Assembly: GCF_007744075.1 (NCBI RefSeq)
Contig: NZ_CP036266.1
Coordinates: 3,023,748 to 3,087,747 of the forward strand
Direction: 5' to 3'
DNA: 64,000 bases
DNA from: Gimesia chilikensis
Lineage (GTDB): Bacteria; Planctomycetota; Planctomycetia; Planctomycetales; Planctomycetaceae
Shown: piece after piece, positions 41,600 through 51,369 of the stretch
How positions within the stretch are numbered: the first letter of the stretch is position 1
Layout: the number at the start of each line of letters is the position of its first letter
Program-made: the position numbers and the translations under genes
Notes under the pieces: model-generated
Database searches by the model: none
Told to the model about the DNA's origin: nothing
The model's input: the letters and a program-made list of their open reading frames with translations, nothing else

Positions 41600-44512
41600 A
41601 TGAAGCGACTTCCGATTTGCAGTTCTCCCACTGTGAAGTCCCATCTGATTCCCAAAGCTTTCTATCTGGCAGCTTGTGTCTACCTGAGCTGTACAGCTTC
41701 CTTTGAAGCAAACGCTGCAAATACCAAAAAAATCCCAGCGGAACAGGTTGAGTTTTTTGAGAAAGAAATCCGTCCTGTTCTGGTCAAGCGGTGCTATGCC
41801 TGTCACGGTTCCCAAAAACAGGAAGCCAGTTTGCGTCTGGACTCACATGCCTGGATGATGAAGGGGAGCGATACCGGTGCTGCGGTTGTTCCCGGGGATC
41901 CTCAGAAAAGTCGTCTGATTCAGGTGATTCAATATCATAACGATGACAGTCAGATGCCTCCTGAAGGAAAAATGCCTCCCCAGGAAATTGCAGCTCTGAC
42001 CCGTTGGGTCAAAATGGGAACCCCCTGGCCCTACTCGGAAAAAGACGCGAAAGCAGTTCCCGGCGATGGTGCCTATGATTACGAAACCTTATCCAGCAGT
42101 CACTGGTCGTTTCAGCCTGTGTCCAAGCCGTCTGTACCACCAGTCAAAAATGATCAGCAGGCAGTATCACCCGTTGACCATTTTGTACTCGCCAGACTGG
42201 AAGAAAAAGGACTGTCGCTCTCTCCGCCCGCCGACCAGCGAAAATTGATTCGACGTGCCTGTCTCGATCTCACAGGATTGCCTCCTTCGTATGAAGAAGT
42301 AGAAGCATTCGTCAATGATAAAGACCCACAGGCTTATGAAAAGCTGATTGATCGGCTGCTGGCTTCTCCCGGGTATGGAGAACGCTGGGGCCGGCACTGG
42401 CTCGATGTGGCCCGCTATGCCGATACCAAAGGGTATGTCTTTACATCCGAGCGACGTTATCCTTACAGCTACACCTATCGCGATTATGTGATTCGGGCGT
42501 TTAATGAGGATCTGCCTTTTAATCAGTTCATTCTCGAACAGCTGGCTGCAGACCAGTTGGATCGCAAAGGTGATGATCGTTCTCTGGCGGCTTTAGGGTT
42601 CTTAACCGTTGGACGCCGTTACCGAGGAAACATCCACGATATTACAGACGACCGGATCGATCTGGTTTCACGAGGACTGCTCGGACTGACCGCATCCTGT
42701 GCCCGCTGCCATGACCATAAATTCGATCCTGTGCCGATTAAAGATTACTACTCGCTCTACAGCGTGTTTGTCAGCAGTTATGAGCCCGAAGAAAAAGATT
42801 TGCCTTTGATCGGCAAGCCCAAGTCAGAGAAGGCTTATGAGAAGTATCAGGAAGAGCGGGCCAAACGCCAGAAAAAAGTAGACGATTATGTACATGCGGA
42901 AGCAGACAAATTCCGCGCACAAGCCCGTCTGTCCGTCGGCGAGGTATTACAGGCGGTTGCTGAAAAACAGAACCTGGCCCAAGGGGATGAAAAGCCTCAG
43001 TATGCCAAAGAAGCACCTCATCGGCGGTATGTGGACCTCTGGCGTGCTTTTCTGGGAAAGAAATCCAAGGACTATCGTACGGTATTTGCTCCCTGGTCGG
43101 AATTTGCTGGTCTCAAAAAACAGAAAGGTGATTTTGCCAGACAGTCGGCTGAAATCATTGATAAACTATCGAAATCGGAAGCTGAGACTGATCCGAATAA
43201 ACGTATTAATCGCCTGGTGATCCATGCCCTCAAAAACAACCCACCGCAATCGATGTACGACGTCTGCCGGGTTTATGGTAGCGTTTTTAAGGAGGTTGAA
43301 GAGGCCTGGTTGAAAACGGTTGCTGACGCTACCAAAGCCAAAACTGCCGCACCTGAGAAGCTGGACGATCCGGCTGCTGAAGAACTGCGACAGATTTTAT
43401 ATGACTCTGAGACCCCCACTGCCAGCAGTGATGAAGTGGCTCTGAGCATGTTCAATCGGGCGCAGAGAAATCGCATTCGTCAGCTCGAAAAAGAGCTGGC
43501 CACATTGGATGTCACCTCTCCAGGTGCGCCACCGCGGGCGATGGTGATGTACGATAAAGACCAGCCGGTTACCTCCTTCGTACATCTGCGTGGAAATCCG
43601 GGCCGTCGTGGTGATAAGGTGCCACGACAGTTTTTCCGGATTCTGGCAGGCGAGGATCGGAAGCCGTTTGCGAAAGGCAGTGGTCGACTGGAACTGGCTC
43701 AGGCAATCGCCTCGGCAGATAACCCTCTCACAGCGCGGGTCTTCGTGAACCGGGTCTGGATGCATCACTTCGGGGAAGGACTGGTTCGTACTCCCAGCGA
43801 TTTTGGCGTCCGCAGTGATCCTCCGACACACCCGGAGCTGTTAGATTATCTGGCGTCCCGCTTCATGGATGAGGGCTGGTCCGTGAAAAAACTCCATAAA
43901 CTGATCATGTTGTCTGCGACTTACAAGCAGGGAGCACAAGATAATCCAGAGGCCATTCTGGTTGATGCCGACAACCGTCTGTTATGGAAACATGTTCCTC
44001 GACGACTGAGTTTTGAGGCGATGCGCGACTCCATCCTGTTTGTCTCCGGACAGCTGTCGGATGATCGAGGGGGGCGGAGTTTCCAGATCGATCAGATACC
44101 GACGGAACCCCGACGAACGGTATACAGTTTTATCGACCGAAATAATTTGCCCAACGTATTTCGGACGTTTGATTTTGCCAACGTAGAATCCAGTACCGCA
44201 GAACGGCCTTACACGACAGTACCACAGCAGGCATTGTTTGCGATGAACAGTCCGCTTTTACTGGAACAGTCGACTTTACTGGTCAAGGATCTCGACCTGG
44301 AAAAGGTGGCTGCTGACAAAGGCATTGAGGCTGCGATTACACAGCTCTACCAGAGGGTTCTGGCACGAAATCCTGCCCAGGAAGAAATTGAATTAGGGCA
44401 ACAGTTTCTGGAACACCATAGGGATCAGGTTAAAACTCCTGCCCGAATGAGTGGATGGGAAAAATATGCCCAGGTGCTTTGCACTTCAAATGAATTCATG
44501 TTTGTAGACTAA
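41600..44512 (+). CDS. PSD1 protein: planctomycete cytochrome c + DUF1549 + DUF1553
   Basis: Exported protein of about 970 aa. The ATG at 41600 is preferred because the following residues (MKRLPICSSPT..AFYLAACVYLSCTASFEANAA) form a leader. A planctomycete-type cytochrome c domain carries Cys65-Tyr-Ala-Cys68-His69 (RCYACHGSQKQEA). DUF1549 at about 190-400 starts PVDHFVLARLEEKGL and contains a second heme-like motif Cys367-x-x-Cys370-His371 (CARCHDHKFDP). A coiled, Lys-rich middle leads to DUF1553 from about 705 (NPLTARVFVNRVWMHHFGEGL). These proteins nearly always precede a DUF1501 protein, as here, 43 bp upstream of it; the pair is thought to act in periplasmic oxidation or polysaccharide breakdown, but no reaction is proven. 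Confidence 0.92.
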   Translation: MKRLPICSSPTVKSHLIPKAFYLAACVYLSCTASFEANAANTKKIPAEQVEFFEKEIRPVLVKRCYACHGSQKQEASLRLDSHAWMMKGSDTGAAVVPGDPQKSRLIQVIQYHNDDSQMPPEGKMPPQEIAALTRWVKMGTPWPYSEKDAKAVPGDGAYDYETLSSSHWSFQPVSKPSVPPVKNDQQAVSPVDHFVLARLEEKGLSLSPPADQRKLIRRACLDLTGLPPSYEEVEAFVNDKDPQAYEKLIDRLLASPGYGERWGRHWLDVARYADTKGYVFTSERRYPYSYTYRDYVIRAFNEDLPFNQFILEQLAADQLDRKGDDRSLAALGFLTVGRRYRGNIHDITDDRIDLVSRGLLGLTASCARCHDHKFDPVPIKDYYSLYSVFVSSYEPEEKDLPLIGKPKSEKAYEKYQEERAKRQKKVDDYVHAEADKFRAQARLSVGEVLQAVAEKQNLAQGDEKPQYAKEAPHRRYVDLWRAFLGKKSKDYRTVFAPWSEFAGLKKQKGDFARQSAEIIDKLSKSEAETDPNKRINRLVIHALKNNPPQSMYDVCRVYGSVFKEVEEAWLKTVADATKAKTAAPEKLDDPAAEELRQILYDSETPTASSDEVALSMFNRAQRNRIRQLEKELATLDVTSPGAPPRAMVMYDKDQPVTSFVHLRGNPGRRGDKVPRQFFRILAGEDRKPFAKGSGRLELAQAIASADNPLTARVFVNRVWMHHFGEGLVRTPSDFGVRSDPPTHPELLDYLASRFMDEGWSVKKLHKLIMLSATYKQGAQDNPEAILVDADNRLLWKHVPRRLSFEAMRDSILFVSGQLSDDRGGRSFQIDQIPTEPRRTVYSFIDRNNLPNVFRTFDFANVESSTAERPYTTVPQQALFAMNSPLLLEQSTLLVKDLDLEKVAADKGIEAAITQLYQRVLARNPAQEEIELGQQFLEHHRDQVKTPARMSGWEKYAQVLCTSNEFMFVD

Positions 44513-44555
44513 GTCTTTTTTCAAAAGATTCAAATAGAATGGGGAGCCTGAACTC

Positions 44556-46019
44556 ATGGCTGATACTAACCCACATTTCAATATTGATCCGATTTTAACG
44601 CGTCGACAGATGTTGCAGCGGTGTGGTACCGGTCTGGGCTCGCTCGGACTCGCCTCACTGATGGCTTCTGAAGGAATGTTGAATTCTGCTGAGGGAGCTT
44701 CTGGGGTCAATACAGAATCGCCAATGGCACCGAAAACCTCTCATTTTCCGGGTAAAGCCAAGCACGTCATTCATATCTTCTTGAATGGTGGCGCCTCCCA
44801 AGTCGATACATTTGACCCCAAGCCTGCGCTGGCAAAGTACACTGGTAAGATGCTGCCGACGGAAAACCTGCGGACAGAACGGAAAACCGGGGCCGCCCTG
44901 CCCTCACCGTTTAAATTTAAAAAGTACGGCGAGAGTGGTCTGGAAGTCAGTGAGCTGTTCTCCGAACTGGGAGACTGTGTCGACGATATCGCCTTTGTAC
45001 GGTCGATGTATACCAACGTGCCAAACCATGAGCCTTCCCTGATGATGATGAATTGTGGCGATCTGATTCAGCCACGCCCGAGTATGGGAGCCTGGGTGAC
45101 TTATGGTCTGGGGACCGAAAACCAGAATCTCCCCGGTTTCGTCGTGATGTGTCCGGGGGGATATCCCATTACGGAATCTGCTAACTGGCGTTCTGCTTTT
45201 CTGCCGGGTGCCTATCAGGGAACGCACATTGATACCAAACATACTGATATTGAGAAACTGATCAGCAATATCAGAAATAAGAAGCAGTCCCTGCCCGAGC
45301 AGCGTCGACAACTTGATCTGTTGCAGGCTTTGAACCGTCGTCACCAGGAAGCACGGGCCCAGGAGTCCGCTCTTGAGTCCCGGATTCAGTCTTTTGAGCT
45401 GGCTTATCGTATGCAGATGCAGGCATCAGATGTATTTGACGTCAGCCAGGAACCACAGCACATTCACGAGATGTATGGCTCTGGAGTGCATGCCCGTCAG
45501 ATGATGATTGCTCGTAGACTGGTGGAACGTGGTGTCCGCTACGTGCAACTCTGGCACGGTGCCGGTCAACCCTGGGACAACCACGATGAAATTGAGAAGA
45601 ACCATCGACGTCTGGCCGGCGAGTGTTCGCAGGGAATTGCAGCATTACTCAAAGACCTGAAACAGCGGGGATTACTGCAGGATACGATCGTTGTTTGTGG
45701 TGGTGAATTTGGACGGACCCCGGTTGTGGAACTCCCTACACCCGGAGCTAATGCTGGCAAAATGAATGGTCGTGACCACAACAACCATGGATTCACCGTC
45801 TGGCTGGCTGGAGGTGGAGTCAAAGGTGGTCAAGCCTACGGGGCGACCGATGAATTCGGATTTGCTGCTGTTGAAAATAAGGTGCATGTGCATGACCTGC
45901 ATGCGACACTCTTGAAGCTGCTCGGATTTGATCATGAGCGTCTGACCTACCGTTTTGCAGGCCGCGATTTCAGGTTGACTGATGTTCACGGTCGTGTGGT
46001 GGATGAACTGATTGCCTGA
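44556..46019 (+). CDS. DUF1501 protein, sulfatase-fold partner of PSD1
   Basis: Protein of 487 aa of the DUF1501 family, alkaline phosphatase/sulfatase fold. The N-terminus LTRRQMLQRCGTGLGSLGLASL looks like a twin-arginine signal, so it would be exported folded. Family elements are HVIHIFLNGGASQVDTFDPKP, VRYVQLWHGAGQPWDNH, VVCGGEFGRTPV, GRDHNNHGFTVWLAGGGVKGG and the closing FAGRDFRLTDVHG. Metal-binding Asp and His residues are retained, so an active phospho- or sulfohydrolase is possible, though none has been shown. Translationally close to PSD1. Confidence 0.92.
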   Translation: MADTNPHFNIDPILTRRQMLQRCGTGLGSLGLASLMASEGMLNSAEGASGVNTESPMAPKTSHFPGKAKHVIHIFLNGGASQVDTFDPKPALAKYTGKMLPTENLRTERKTGAALPSPFKFKKYGESGLEVSELFSELGDCVDDIAFVRSMYTNVPNHEPSLMMMNCGDLIQPRPSMGAWVTYGLGTENQNLPGFVVMCPGGYPITESANWRSAFLPGAYQGTHIDTKHTDIEKLISNIRNKKQSLPEQRRQLDLLQALNRRHQEARAQESALESRIQSFELAYRMQMQASDVFDVSQEPQHIHEMYGSGVHARQMMIARRLVERGVRYVQLWHGAGQPWDNHDEIEKNHRRLAGECSQGIAALLKDLKQRGLLQDTIVVCGGEFGRTPVVELPTPGANAGKMNGRDHNNHGFTVWLAGGGVKGGQAYGATDEFGFAAVENKVHVHDLHATLLKLLGFDHERLTYRFAGRDFRLTDVHGRVVDELIA

Positions 46020-46233
46020 ATCTAATTTGCAATTAACCACCGCAAAGGCCTGCTAAATCGTTTCTACCAGATTAGTGGACAAAGAAATCCCCTGCTTTCG
46101 TTGAATCTGCCGGTTGCGTGCTTGACCTGTTCCCTAAAAAAAGGAAGTATTGTTCTGGTATCAGGAAACTTAAGAAAGGATTCACGAGCTTGACTTTAGG
46201 GAAATATTCTGTGAGGCGGAAGAGGGGAATTGC

Positions 46234-46965
46234 GTGGCAGGTGATAATGAGCGCATCAAGCTGGCTCTAGAGTTACTGGGGACAGGACTCTATCCCGTCA
46301 TTGAGCAGGAAATGAAAGCGGTTTACCAGGACAGCTGGATTGACCGTGCCAAAGAGAGCTTCCGTAACTCTCCCCTGACTTCACAGCCTGAAGGTGACGC
46401 AATCCGCTGGGACGCGCACTCAACACTCCTGATTTTATGGGATCACTGGAACAGCGTCTTTCGTAACCGTTTCACTCCTCTGGAACGCAGCTTTGTAGGC
46501 GAACTGAGAGAGTATCGAAACCGCTGGGCTCATCAGAGCCAGATTAACACTGACGATACACTCCGTATTCTGGATACCGCTGCCCGTTTGCTGTCCGCCG
46601 CTGGTGCGAGGAAAGAAGCACAGCAACTCCAGAAAGAACGTGATCAATTGCTGTATCAGATCCTGCAGTACCAGGAGCAGGTAATTGTCGATTCCCCGGA
46701 TAACCGCAGGGAGCGTCTGCGTGATGCGATCGTCTTTCTTGTCTGCGGAATCGTGATCGATCTGGGAATCTTCTTTTCTTACGGTACCGGTGGTTTGGCA
46801 ATTCTGTTTGCTATCTTCGTCACAGCCGTATTCGTGTTTCTGGCTTACCAGCGCTGGGTAACACCCGATAAGCCATCCTACGGTGCACACGAATGTACGA
46901 ATTGTGGGAAAATTATCTACGGAGAGTCCTGCCCTTATTGCAGTGAAACGACGGTGAATACATAA
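46234..46965 (+). CDS. Swt1-type HEPN domain with two membrane helices and zinc ribbon
   Basis: 243 aa from a GTG start at 46234; GGAAGAGGGG lies just upstream and no ATG fits the conserved N-terminus. Residues 1-130 match the Swt1-type HEPN domain: LILWDHWNSVFRNRFTPLERSF and ELREYRNRWAHQ, with the HEPN Arg95-x4-His100 motif that in active members forms an RNase site. A short coiled segment (about 130-160) leads to two membrane helices (about 168-186 and 190-210), then a C-terminal zinc ribbon Cys-x2-Cys...Cys-x2-Cys (CTNCGKIIYGESCPYC). In defence-linked proteins this HEPN is fused to helicases or kinases; a membrane-anchored stand-alone form is unusual. No toxin-antitoxin partner is adjacent. 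Confidence 0.75.
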   Translation: MAGDNERIKLALELLGTGLYPVIEQEMKAVYQDSWIDRAKESFRNSPLTSQPEGDAIRWDAHSTLLILWDHWNSVFRNRFTPLERSFVGELREYRNRWAHQSQINTDDTLRILDTAARLLSAAGARKEAQQLQKERDQLLYQILQYQEQVIVDSPDNRRERLRDAIVFLVCGIVIDLGIFFSYGTGGLAILFAIFVTAVFVFLAYQRWVTPDKPSYGAHECTNCGKIIYGESCPYCSETTVNT

Positions 46966-47013
46966 AGAACCGTTGCCTCTTTTTAACTGCTGATCGTATT
47001 TTGAGAAAGTGGT

Positions 47014-47376
47014 TCAATCGAGCCATTCATCAGCAGGGTCGAACTTCGGAAAAACGATGTTGATGATTTTCATGGTGCCGATAGCGCGATGACGGACCCC
47101 GGGAGGTATTACGATAGACATTCCGGCGTGTACAGGGATGATTTCGTCATCGAGTTGCATTTGAGCATCTTCACCACACTCCAGGAAGTAGTACGTCTCT
47201 GTGAGTTTGCGATGATAGTGCAGCTCAGCTGTTTCTGAGATCTCGGTAACGTGCAGGGTTCCGGGAAAGTCATCCACATCAGCAAATGCGCGGCGGGCAG
47301 TCCCACAAGGGCAAGCGGTCCCTTCGATCTGAGCGAAGTCAGCAACGTGATATTTCTTTTGAGTCGATTCCTGCAT
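47014..47376 (-). CDS. Small cupin-domain protein
   Basis: Single-domain cupin of 120 aa: TELHYHRKLTETYYFLECGEDA and MSIVIPPGVRHRAIG give the two cupin motifs with His/Glu/His metal ligands. An unusual N-terminal CPCGTARRAF segment carries two cysteines. Function unknown; sugar or small-molecule binding is common for the fold. It lies 93 bp downstream of the ornithine cyclodeaminase-like gene, same strand, and may be cotranscribed with it. Confidence 0.8.
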   Translation of the reverse strand: MQESTQKKYHVADFAQIEGTACPCGTARRAFADVDDFPGTLHVTEISETAELHYHRKLTETYYFLECGEDAQMQLDDEIIPVHAGMSIVIPPGVRHRAIGTMKIINIVFPKFDPADEWLD

Positions 47377-47469
47377 GGGGAATGCCCTTTCGGGGGAAAC
47401 AGGCTGATTTAAAGATAACTAATGGCTAATTACTTACAGTATAACAAGGCGATCCAGCTAACAAAATCC

Positions 47470-48744
47470 TTACGATCCTTTATTGATTTCATCGAGCAGC
47501 ACTCTGAGAAAAGGTTCCACATCAGTAACCAGCCCGACTGTCTGAAACGTGCCGCGATCTGCCAGTTTAGTGACAGTGGCCGGGTTAATATCCACACAGA
47601 CCACTCTGACACTGGCCGGTAACAGATTCCCGACAGCAATCGAATGCAGAGTGGTAGCGATCATCAGACAGAAAGAGACTCCCTCTAACAGTTCACGCAT
47701 TTTTCTCTGCGCATCGACCGTATCAGTGATGACATCGGGTAAAGGACCATCGTCACGAATACTCCCCGCCAGCAGGAAGGGGACCTGATTCTTCACGCAT
47801 TCATACATGATCCCTGATGTTAAGACCCCCTGCTCGACTGCATTCTGAATACTACCCAGACGACGAATCCGGTTGATTGAACGTAAATGGTGTTCGTGAC
47901 CTTCTTCACTGGATCCACCATGTTCCATCGAGATTCCCAGGCTGGTCCCATAAAACGATTCTTCGATGTCGTGGGTGGCCAGAGCGTTCCCGGCGAACAG
48001 CAGATTGACATACCCTTCCCTGATTAACTCGCTGAAATAAGCTCTACTCCCGGTATGTACAACCGCAGGACCGGCGACCACCAGTATCTTTCCGGCCCCC
48101 TGTTTCGCGCGTCGCATCTCGGCGGCGATTTCACGGACGGTAACTCCCTTGGGTTTCTCACTTGAAACAGTACTGTTCATGAATGAAAAACCGGCAACTT
48201 CCGGTGCACCTCTATCTATGGGAAAGACACGTGTGCCCCGGGTACCCAGCACGACCAGTTCACCCTCCTGAACATCAGCCATCGGCAGGCAATGAGCTGA
48301 TTTATGATCTTTACTCACCACGATGCCACAATCCATTTCCTGGAGCGATACCGGAATCCAGTTTCCATCTACACGGATCTCGGTTTTCTGATTGGTTGTG
48401 CAATAGAACCCTTCCGGGAATGCACCACCCATGTCAGCCTGTGCCAGAAGACAGTCATGCTGTTCCAAGGGAACGGCCCCATGTTGGGCAATCTGAGTCA
48501 GGATTGTCTGCAGCGTTTCGTCGTCGGGGGCCGTGACTTTGATCTGGGCCCGACTGCTGTCAGACCGGGAGTGACCAATTGAAATCTCATCAATCGAGAA
48601 ATCGCCACCTAAAACTGTAATTTCATCCAGAATCTTGGGCAGGAGCAGACTATCGATGATATGGCCCTGTAATTCGATTTCTTCGCTGACACTGAGTGAA
48701 CTCTGCTTCTGGAGATCGGATGGTTTATCGGTTGTATCACCCAT
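47470..48744 (-). CDS. Archaeal-type ornithine cyclodeaminase (TIGR00300/LOR-SDH family)
   Basis: 424 aa. An N-terminal domain (EEIELQGHIIDSLLLPKILDEI, GGDFSIDEISIGHSRSDSSRAQI) is followed by a Rossmann-like part with KILVVAGPAVVHTGSRAYFSELI, FAGNALATHDIEESFYGTSLG and VCVDINPATVTKLADRGT. This is the family annotated TIGR00300, described as ornithine cyclodeaminase in a methanogen and as part of cyanobacterial arginine dihydrolase/ornithine cyclodeaminase proteins; it converts ornithine to proline and ammonia with NAD+. It is unrelated to the classical mu-crystallin-type enzyme. An inverted repeat lies 19-52 bp upstream of the start. Confidence 0.8.
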   Translation of the reverse strand: MGDTTDKPSDLQKQSSLSVSEEIELQGHIIDSLLLPKILDEITVLGGDFSIDEISIGHSRSDSSRAQIKVTAPDDETLQTILTQIAQHGAVPLEQHDCLLAQADMGGAFPEGFYCTTNQKTEIRVDGNWIPVSLQEMDCGIVVSKDHKSAHCLPMADVQEGELVVLGTRGTRVFPIDRGAPEVAGFSFMNSTVSSEKPKGVTVREIAAEMRRAKQGAGKILVVAGPAVVHTGSRAYFSELIREGYVNLLFAGNALATHDIEESFYGTSLGISMEHGGSSEEGHEHHLRSINRIRRLGSIQNAVEQGVLTSGIMYECVKNQVPFLLAGSIRDDGPLPDVITDTVDAQRKMRELLEGVSFCLMIATTLHSIAVGNLLPASVRVVCVDINPATVTKLADRGTFQTVGLVTDVEPFLRVLLDEINKGS

Positions 48745-49317
48745 AACTGGCTCACCTTTCTGAATCAGTCATTTTGACAGGCGAAAAGGACTGATTGACA
48801 CTGGATTTGGAGAGATCTCTTATCATAATTCTACGTTATTCAGCTAAAAAACATACACCCAAAATTTGTTTGAACTCCTGACTATCAAATTATTTGCTGT
48901 CTTTTTAAGATTTTGCAGGTAGATGGGAATTTTTCACGACAGACACGATATGAGCGGGAAAATCGATTTTCAGGTGATGGCTGCTGAGTTCACTGAGATC
49001 AGGATAACAGCATTCGATGGACTTAGCCTGAATTCAATCTCATTAGAGAATCTCTGTCACGTCAAGAGTCTGATTGCCTGGTCTTATATCGTCATCCTGG
49101 TAAATGTATTATCGGCCAGCTTGATCGAATGTAGCTCACTGATTCAGGGTATCGATGGCAACTGGCTCATACAGTCTTGATTCTATACATATTTAATGAA
49201 TATCATATCTGTTTCTGCACTTGGATCTCTGGGTAGAAGATTCTGAATTTCTGATCAGGTTCTGTCTAGAGAATGTAATCTGTTTCATCCTGTTTCCCAA
49301 ATTGTAATGTTCCCGGT
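48745..49317. other. 573-bp gene-free stretch between divergent genes
   Basis: Between the ornithine cyclodeaminase-like gene (reverse) and the oxidoreductase gene (forward). A forward frame of 85 codons at 48923-49180 has no family resemblance and no ribosome site. The left end holds the inverted repeat at 48763-48796. Otherwise AT-rich sequence without visible RNA genes. Confidence 0.55.
48763..48796. promoter_or_regulatory. 8-bp inverted repeat upstream of the cyclodeaminase gene
   Basis: AATCAGTC (48763-48770) and its exact complement GACTGATT (48789-48796), 18 nt apart, lie 19-52 bp upstream of the start at 48744. A possible operator for an amino-acid-responsive regulator or a leader hairpin. 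Confidence 0.4.
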
Positions 49318-50304
49318 ATGGTCAGAATTGGAATAATAGGGCTCGGCCCATATTGGGAGCAGCGCTATGAACCTGTCCTGCGGATGATGGATCAAAGAAT
49401 CCAGATCAAAGCCGTCTATGATCCGGTGCGCAGTCGAGCGGAACAGGTTTCATCTCAATGGAATGCAGCGGTCGCCTCAGGGATTGAGGCATTGACGACC
49501 CGGTATCCCGTTGACGCTTTCCTGTTGTTAAATTCGGAATGGATGAATCACTATCCATTGAAGGTGCTGAGTCAGCAGCATCGCCCCGTGTATATTGCCG
49601 GCAGTCTGGGAGAAGATCTGAATCTCCTGGGGGAAATTCATGAGCGGGCAACCGATCAACTGGTGACATTAATGCCGGAATTCAGCCGTCGTTATTCCCA
49701 GGCCACCAGTCGCTTTTTTGAACTGGTTGTCACACGGCTTGGTAAGCCGGTTTCGATCCATCTGCAAACCTGTCGGCCTGCGGCTGATCAACAGGTGGAT
49801 ATTCCGGGACAGAAAAATGAAACTGATTTTCTGGTCGGATTAATCGACTGGTGTTGTTACGTTATGCGCACCAAGCCGGTTAAAGTCCATTCCAGTTTCC
49901 ATTCAGACTCGAGTATTCAGTCAGAGGATCACTGGAGAATTAAAATCGAATTTCTACCAGATCCGGTCACTGCTGCCGAGCGTTTTGCACTGATTGATAT
50001 TAAACAACATCAGCAGTCGACTGACTCACTTTATCCCCGACATCAGGTTCGTTGCCGCAACGGTCACGCAGAATTTCATTCACCGGATGAGATCCATTGG
50101 GAAAATGACACAGAAACGATGACGGAATCACTAAAAAGTGACCGTCAGGAACTGGAAGTCATGCTGGATCACTTTTGTCGCAGAGCTGTGGGCGGGATTA
50201 TTCCAGTGGCAAATATCAGAGATGTCTGTCAGGCAATCCGGCTGGTTCAACTGGCCCGCTGCAGTCTGGAATCAGGGACGCCTCAGATCTATCAAGTCGA
50301 TTAA
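49318..50304 (+). CDS. Gfo/Idh/MocA-type NAD(P)-dependent oxidoreductase
   Basis: 328 aa with an N-terminal nucleotide-binding fold (VRIGIIGLGPYWEQRYEPVL) continuing to about residue 120 (AVYDPVRSRAEQVSSQWN, GIEALTTRYPVDAFLLL) and a C-terminal alpha/beta domain. The EKP motif of canonical family members, which supplies the catalytic lysine, is not seen; its place reads GSLGEDL, so catalytic activity is uncertain. It may act on sugars or derivatives or be a degenerate member. Convergent with the Xer gene 48 bp away. Confidence 0.7.
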   Translation: MVRIGIIGLGPYWEQRYEPVLRMMDQRIQIKAVYDPVRSRAEQVSSQWNAAVASGIEALTTRYPVDAFLLLNSEWMNHYPLKVLSQQHRPVYIAGSLGEDLNLLGEIHERATDQLVTLMPEFSRRYSQATSRFFELVVTRLGKPVSIHLQTCRPAADQQVDIPGQKNETDFLVGLIDWCCYVMRTKPVKVHSSFHSDSSIQSEDHWRIKIEFLPDPVTAAERFALIDIKQHQQSTDSLYPRHQVRCRNGHAEFHSPDEIHWENDTETMTESLKSDRQELEVMLDHFCRRAVGGIIPVANIRDVCQAIRLVQLARCSLESGTPQIYQVD

Positions 50305-50352
50305 AATTCTGACTGGTTCTCTGGACACAAACAGCGGAAGAGATAGTTCAGC

Positions 50353-51300
50353 TCAGCGTTTCTTATATTGATTTTGGGCATGCGGGTGAGCTTTTTCATA
50401 GGTCTCACGCAGGCGGGCGGTGCTGACGTGGGTATAGATCTGTGTGGTTGTCAGACTTTTGTGTCCCAGCATTTCCTGAACACTTCGCAAATCGGCGCCG
50501 CCATCCAGCAGATGTGTAGCGAAGCTGTGCCGCAGTGTATGTGGGCTGGTCTTTTTATCCAGACCTGTCTGCAGCAGGTATTTCTCCAGCATCCGGCCGA
50601 CGCTACGGGATGTCAGTCGCGTCTTTAGCCGGTTCAGAAAAAGAGCATCCGCATCAGGATGAGATTCTGGCTTACCCTCACGTTCTGCTGTCCAGCGCTG
50701 GAGTGCTTTGGCGGCATAACTGCCGATGGGAGCAATACGTTCCTTGCGGCCTTTTCCAAGCACTCTGATGATATTTGCATCCTGATCCCAGTCGCTTACA
50801 TTGAGTGCAACGAGTTCGGAAACACGCAGCCCTGCTGAATACAGGGTTTCCAGAATGGCTCTGTCTCTTAAGCCCATTTTCTGATTGGCAGGTGGCGCTT
50901 CCAAGAGGGCACCAATCTGATCTGTTGTTAAAAAATGAGGCAGTTTTCTTCCGGTCCGCGGAGTTCGTAGCGGCTTGGCCGGATTCGTTTGAGTGAATCC
51001 TTCGCGGCAACAGTAACGAAAAAAACTCCGCAGGCACGCCAGGCGTCTGGCAATCGTAGTCTTTTCGTACTGACACTCATGTAAGTACGCGACGTAACGT
51101 CGTAATTCGCTGATTCCGATCTGATCGGGCGATAGTAGCGTCTCTTCGTACTCGGTCAGATATTCCAGCAGGCTTCCCAGGTCTTCTGAATACGATTTCA
51201 AGGTCAGTTCAGATGCATTTCGCTCGATATCGAGATACCTGAGGAAACTATCAATCGCATCGTGCAGTTCAACTGGCCTGACATGCTCAGAGGATATCAT
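50353..51300 (-). CDS. Tyrosine recombinase, XerC/XerD type
   Basis: 315 aa, the usual Xer length. An N-terminal SAM-like core-binding domain (about 10-100) precedes the catalytic domain with Arg159 (SAGLRVSEL), a lysine in VLGKGRKER, His254-x-x-Arg257 ([11 protein letters not shown]), His280 (LGHKS) and nucleophile Tyr289 (QIYTHV). Xer recombinases resolve chromosome dimers at dif. The near-standard sequence and lack of mobile-element neighbours favour a housekeeping enzyme rather than a phage or integron integrase. XerC or XerD cannot be told apart from one gene. Confidence 0.9.
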   Translation of the reverse strand: MISSEHVRPVELHDAIDSFLRYLDIERNASELTLKSYSEDLGSLLEYLTEYEETLLSPDQIGISELRRYVAYLHECQYEKTTIARRLACLRSFFRYCCREGFTQTNPAKPLRTPRTGRKLPHFLTTDQIGALLEAPPANQKMGLRDRAILETLYSAGLRVSELVALNVSDWDQDANIIRVLGKGRKERIAPIGSYAAKALQRWTAEREGKPESHPDADALFLNRLKTRLTSRSVGRMLEKYLLQTGLDKKTSPHTLRHSFATHLLDGGADLRSVQEMLGHKSLTTTQIYTHVSTARLRETYEKAHPHAQNQYKKR

Positions 51301-51369
51301 GTGATTGCTGGTCTGGCTGAATGAATGTGTGGATTTCAGAGTCTGAGAGAAGTGCTGTCAGCATCGTTC

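Noticed and set aside
48923-49180. Forward frame of 85 codons in the divergent spacer
   Set aside because: No ribosome site, no recognisable fold or family.
50353-51300. Integron or phage integrase
   Set aside because: Length and motifs match housekeeping Xer proteins and no mobile-element features flank it.
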